Source: a virus. From it: a stretch of 32,642 bases of DNA. The stretch lies in IMG/VR virus record IMGVR_UViG_3300036652_001163, positions 1 through 32,642 of that record; one strand, 5' to 3'. Numbering within the stretch: position 1 is the first letter of the stretch; each line of letters opens with the position of its first letter. The notes under the pieces were generated by a model. That model worked only from the letters and a program-made list of their open reading frames with translations. It ran no database searches and had not been told where the DNA came from. This document shows, one piece after another, positions 32,398 through 32,642 of the stretch. The translations under genes and the position numbers were made by a program.

Positions 32398-32465
32398 GCG
32401 TAGGGGGTGCCGTCGTCGAGGAAGTCGGCGACGGTGGCGAGCTGCAGGCGCCGCACGCTGGTCAC
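32394..32465 (-). CDS. Possible 23-residue leftward protein
   Basis: A GTG at 32465-32463 overlaps the stop of the partial upstream gene (GTGA) and opens a frame of 23 residues (VTSVRRLQLATVADFLDDG and four more), ending in TGA at 32394. It is amphipathic-helix-like, its codons are C/G-ending, and its junctions on both sides have the same overlap style as the main operon. It would be translated by coupling to the upstream gene. No family is recognised and the length makes the call uncertain. Confidence 0.4.
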   Translation of the reverse strand: MTSVRRLQLATVADFLDDGTPYA

Positions 32466-32642
32466 GACTGCACCTCGTAGAAGGAGCTGGGCGCGTTCTC
32501 CCGGTCGTCGCTGTGGTCACCGGGATGCCCGTCACGCAGAATGCACCAGGTGTCACCTGAACATCCGTAGGCTTCGTCGGCAGCCTTGGTGTCATCGACC
32601 TCTTGGCGCCCGTCCGCTCGGGTTCGGAGCCCATCACGCCAG
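32462..32642 (-). CDS. Small Cys/His-containing protein, 5' partial at right edge
   Basis: A leftward frame is open from the window edge to TGA at 32462, giving 59 residues without a start inside. It reads DDTKAADEAYGCSGDTWCIL, then RDGHPGDHSDDRENAPSSFY, then EVQS. The C.....C pair followed by GHPGDH is a pattern seen in many small actinophage and actinobacterial proteins ('C.l..GH.G.H') and could bind zinc. Another frame in this stretch is also open (89 residues, 32368-32637) but its second half is a run of Arg/Pro typical of shadow frames. This is the last part of an operon converging on the tape measure gene. Confidence 0.5.
   Translation of the reverse strand, partial: WRDGLRTRADGRQEVDDTKAADEAYGCSGDTWCILRDGHPGDHSDDRENAPSSFYEVQS

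Noticed and set aside
1-32642. tRNA genes, CRISPR arrays, insertion sequences or attachment sites
   Set aside because: None was seen; the sequence is nearly fully coding and no repeat-spacer pattern, transposase or tRNA-like clover leaf was found by reading.

Overview
The window is the late (virion and lysis) region of a tailed, siphovirus-like phage or prophage of a high-GC Gram-positive host, probably an actinobacterium. The evidence is very high GC with strong third-position G/C bias, near-continuous rightward coding with start/stop overlaps (TGATG, ATGA, GTGA), frequent GTG starts, and a full set of head, neck and tail genes. No integrase, repressor, replication gene, tRNA or CRISPR array is visible, so lifestyle and host genus cannot be read from it.

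Layout, left to right. (1) 2-4802: four tail-tip or fibre genes, the first cut by the window edge. (2) 4803-7815: a lysis region with a 128-base gap holding a possible 19-codon leader, three membrane proteins (4 TM; 1 TM plus coiled coil; 1 TM plus long Pro-rich tail), a GH25-like muramidase without signal peptide, and a two-TM holin candidate. (3) 7815-11033: large terminase and a Mu gp29-like (DUF935-type) portal. (4) 11030-20782: an unusually large block of five proteins between portal and scaffold: an unrecognised 1154-residue protein; a MuF-type head protein carrying a Nudix hydrolase domain and a further unknown C-terminal region; an XkdF-type protease behind a long basic N-terminal region; a small basic Gly-rich protein; and a basic protein with an HEIAH zinc-metalloprotease signature. 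(5) 20810-23442: scaffold, DUF2190-like decoration protein and major capsid protein, followed by a 14-bp hairpin. (6) 23519-25996: head-tail connector, neck and tail terminator genes. (7) 26058-32309: tail tube, tail assembly chaperones joined by a predicted -1 frameshift at GGGCCCT, and a 1631-residue tape measure protein. (8) 32325-32642: a terminator and very small leftward genes of a converging operon.

Gene order is permuted relative to the common siphophage plan. The tape measure is the last gene of the rightward operon, while tail-tip and lysis genes lie upstream of terminase. This could be one long transcription unit that starts with tail-tip genes, or a circularly permuted genome; the window alone does not decide.

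The most interesting part is block (4). Its proteins combine a Nudix domain inside a MuF protein, a possible virion-associated zincin, a recurring FGV motif, Gly/Ala-rich segments with nearby basic residues, and IHIH motifs in linkers. A reasonable inference is that it encodes a packaged, possibly ejected, set of internal head proteins that process the head or act in the newly infected cell. All functional statements rest on motif reading; no database search was run.
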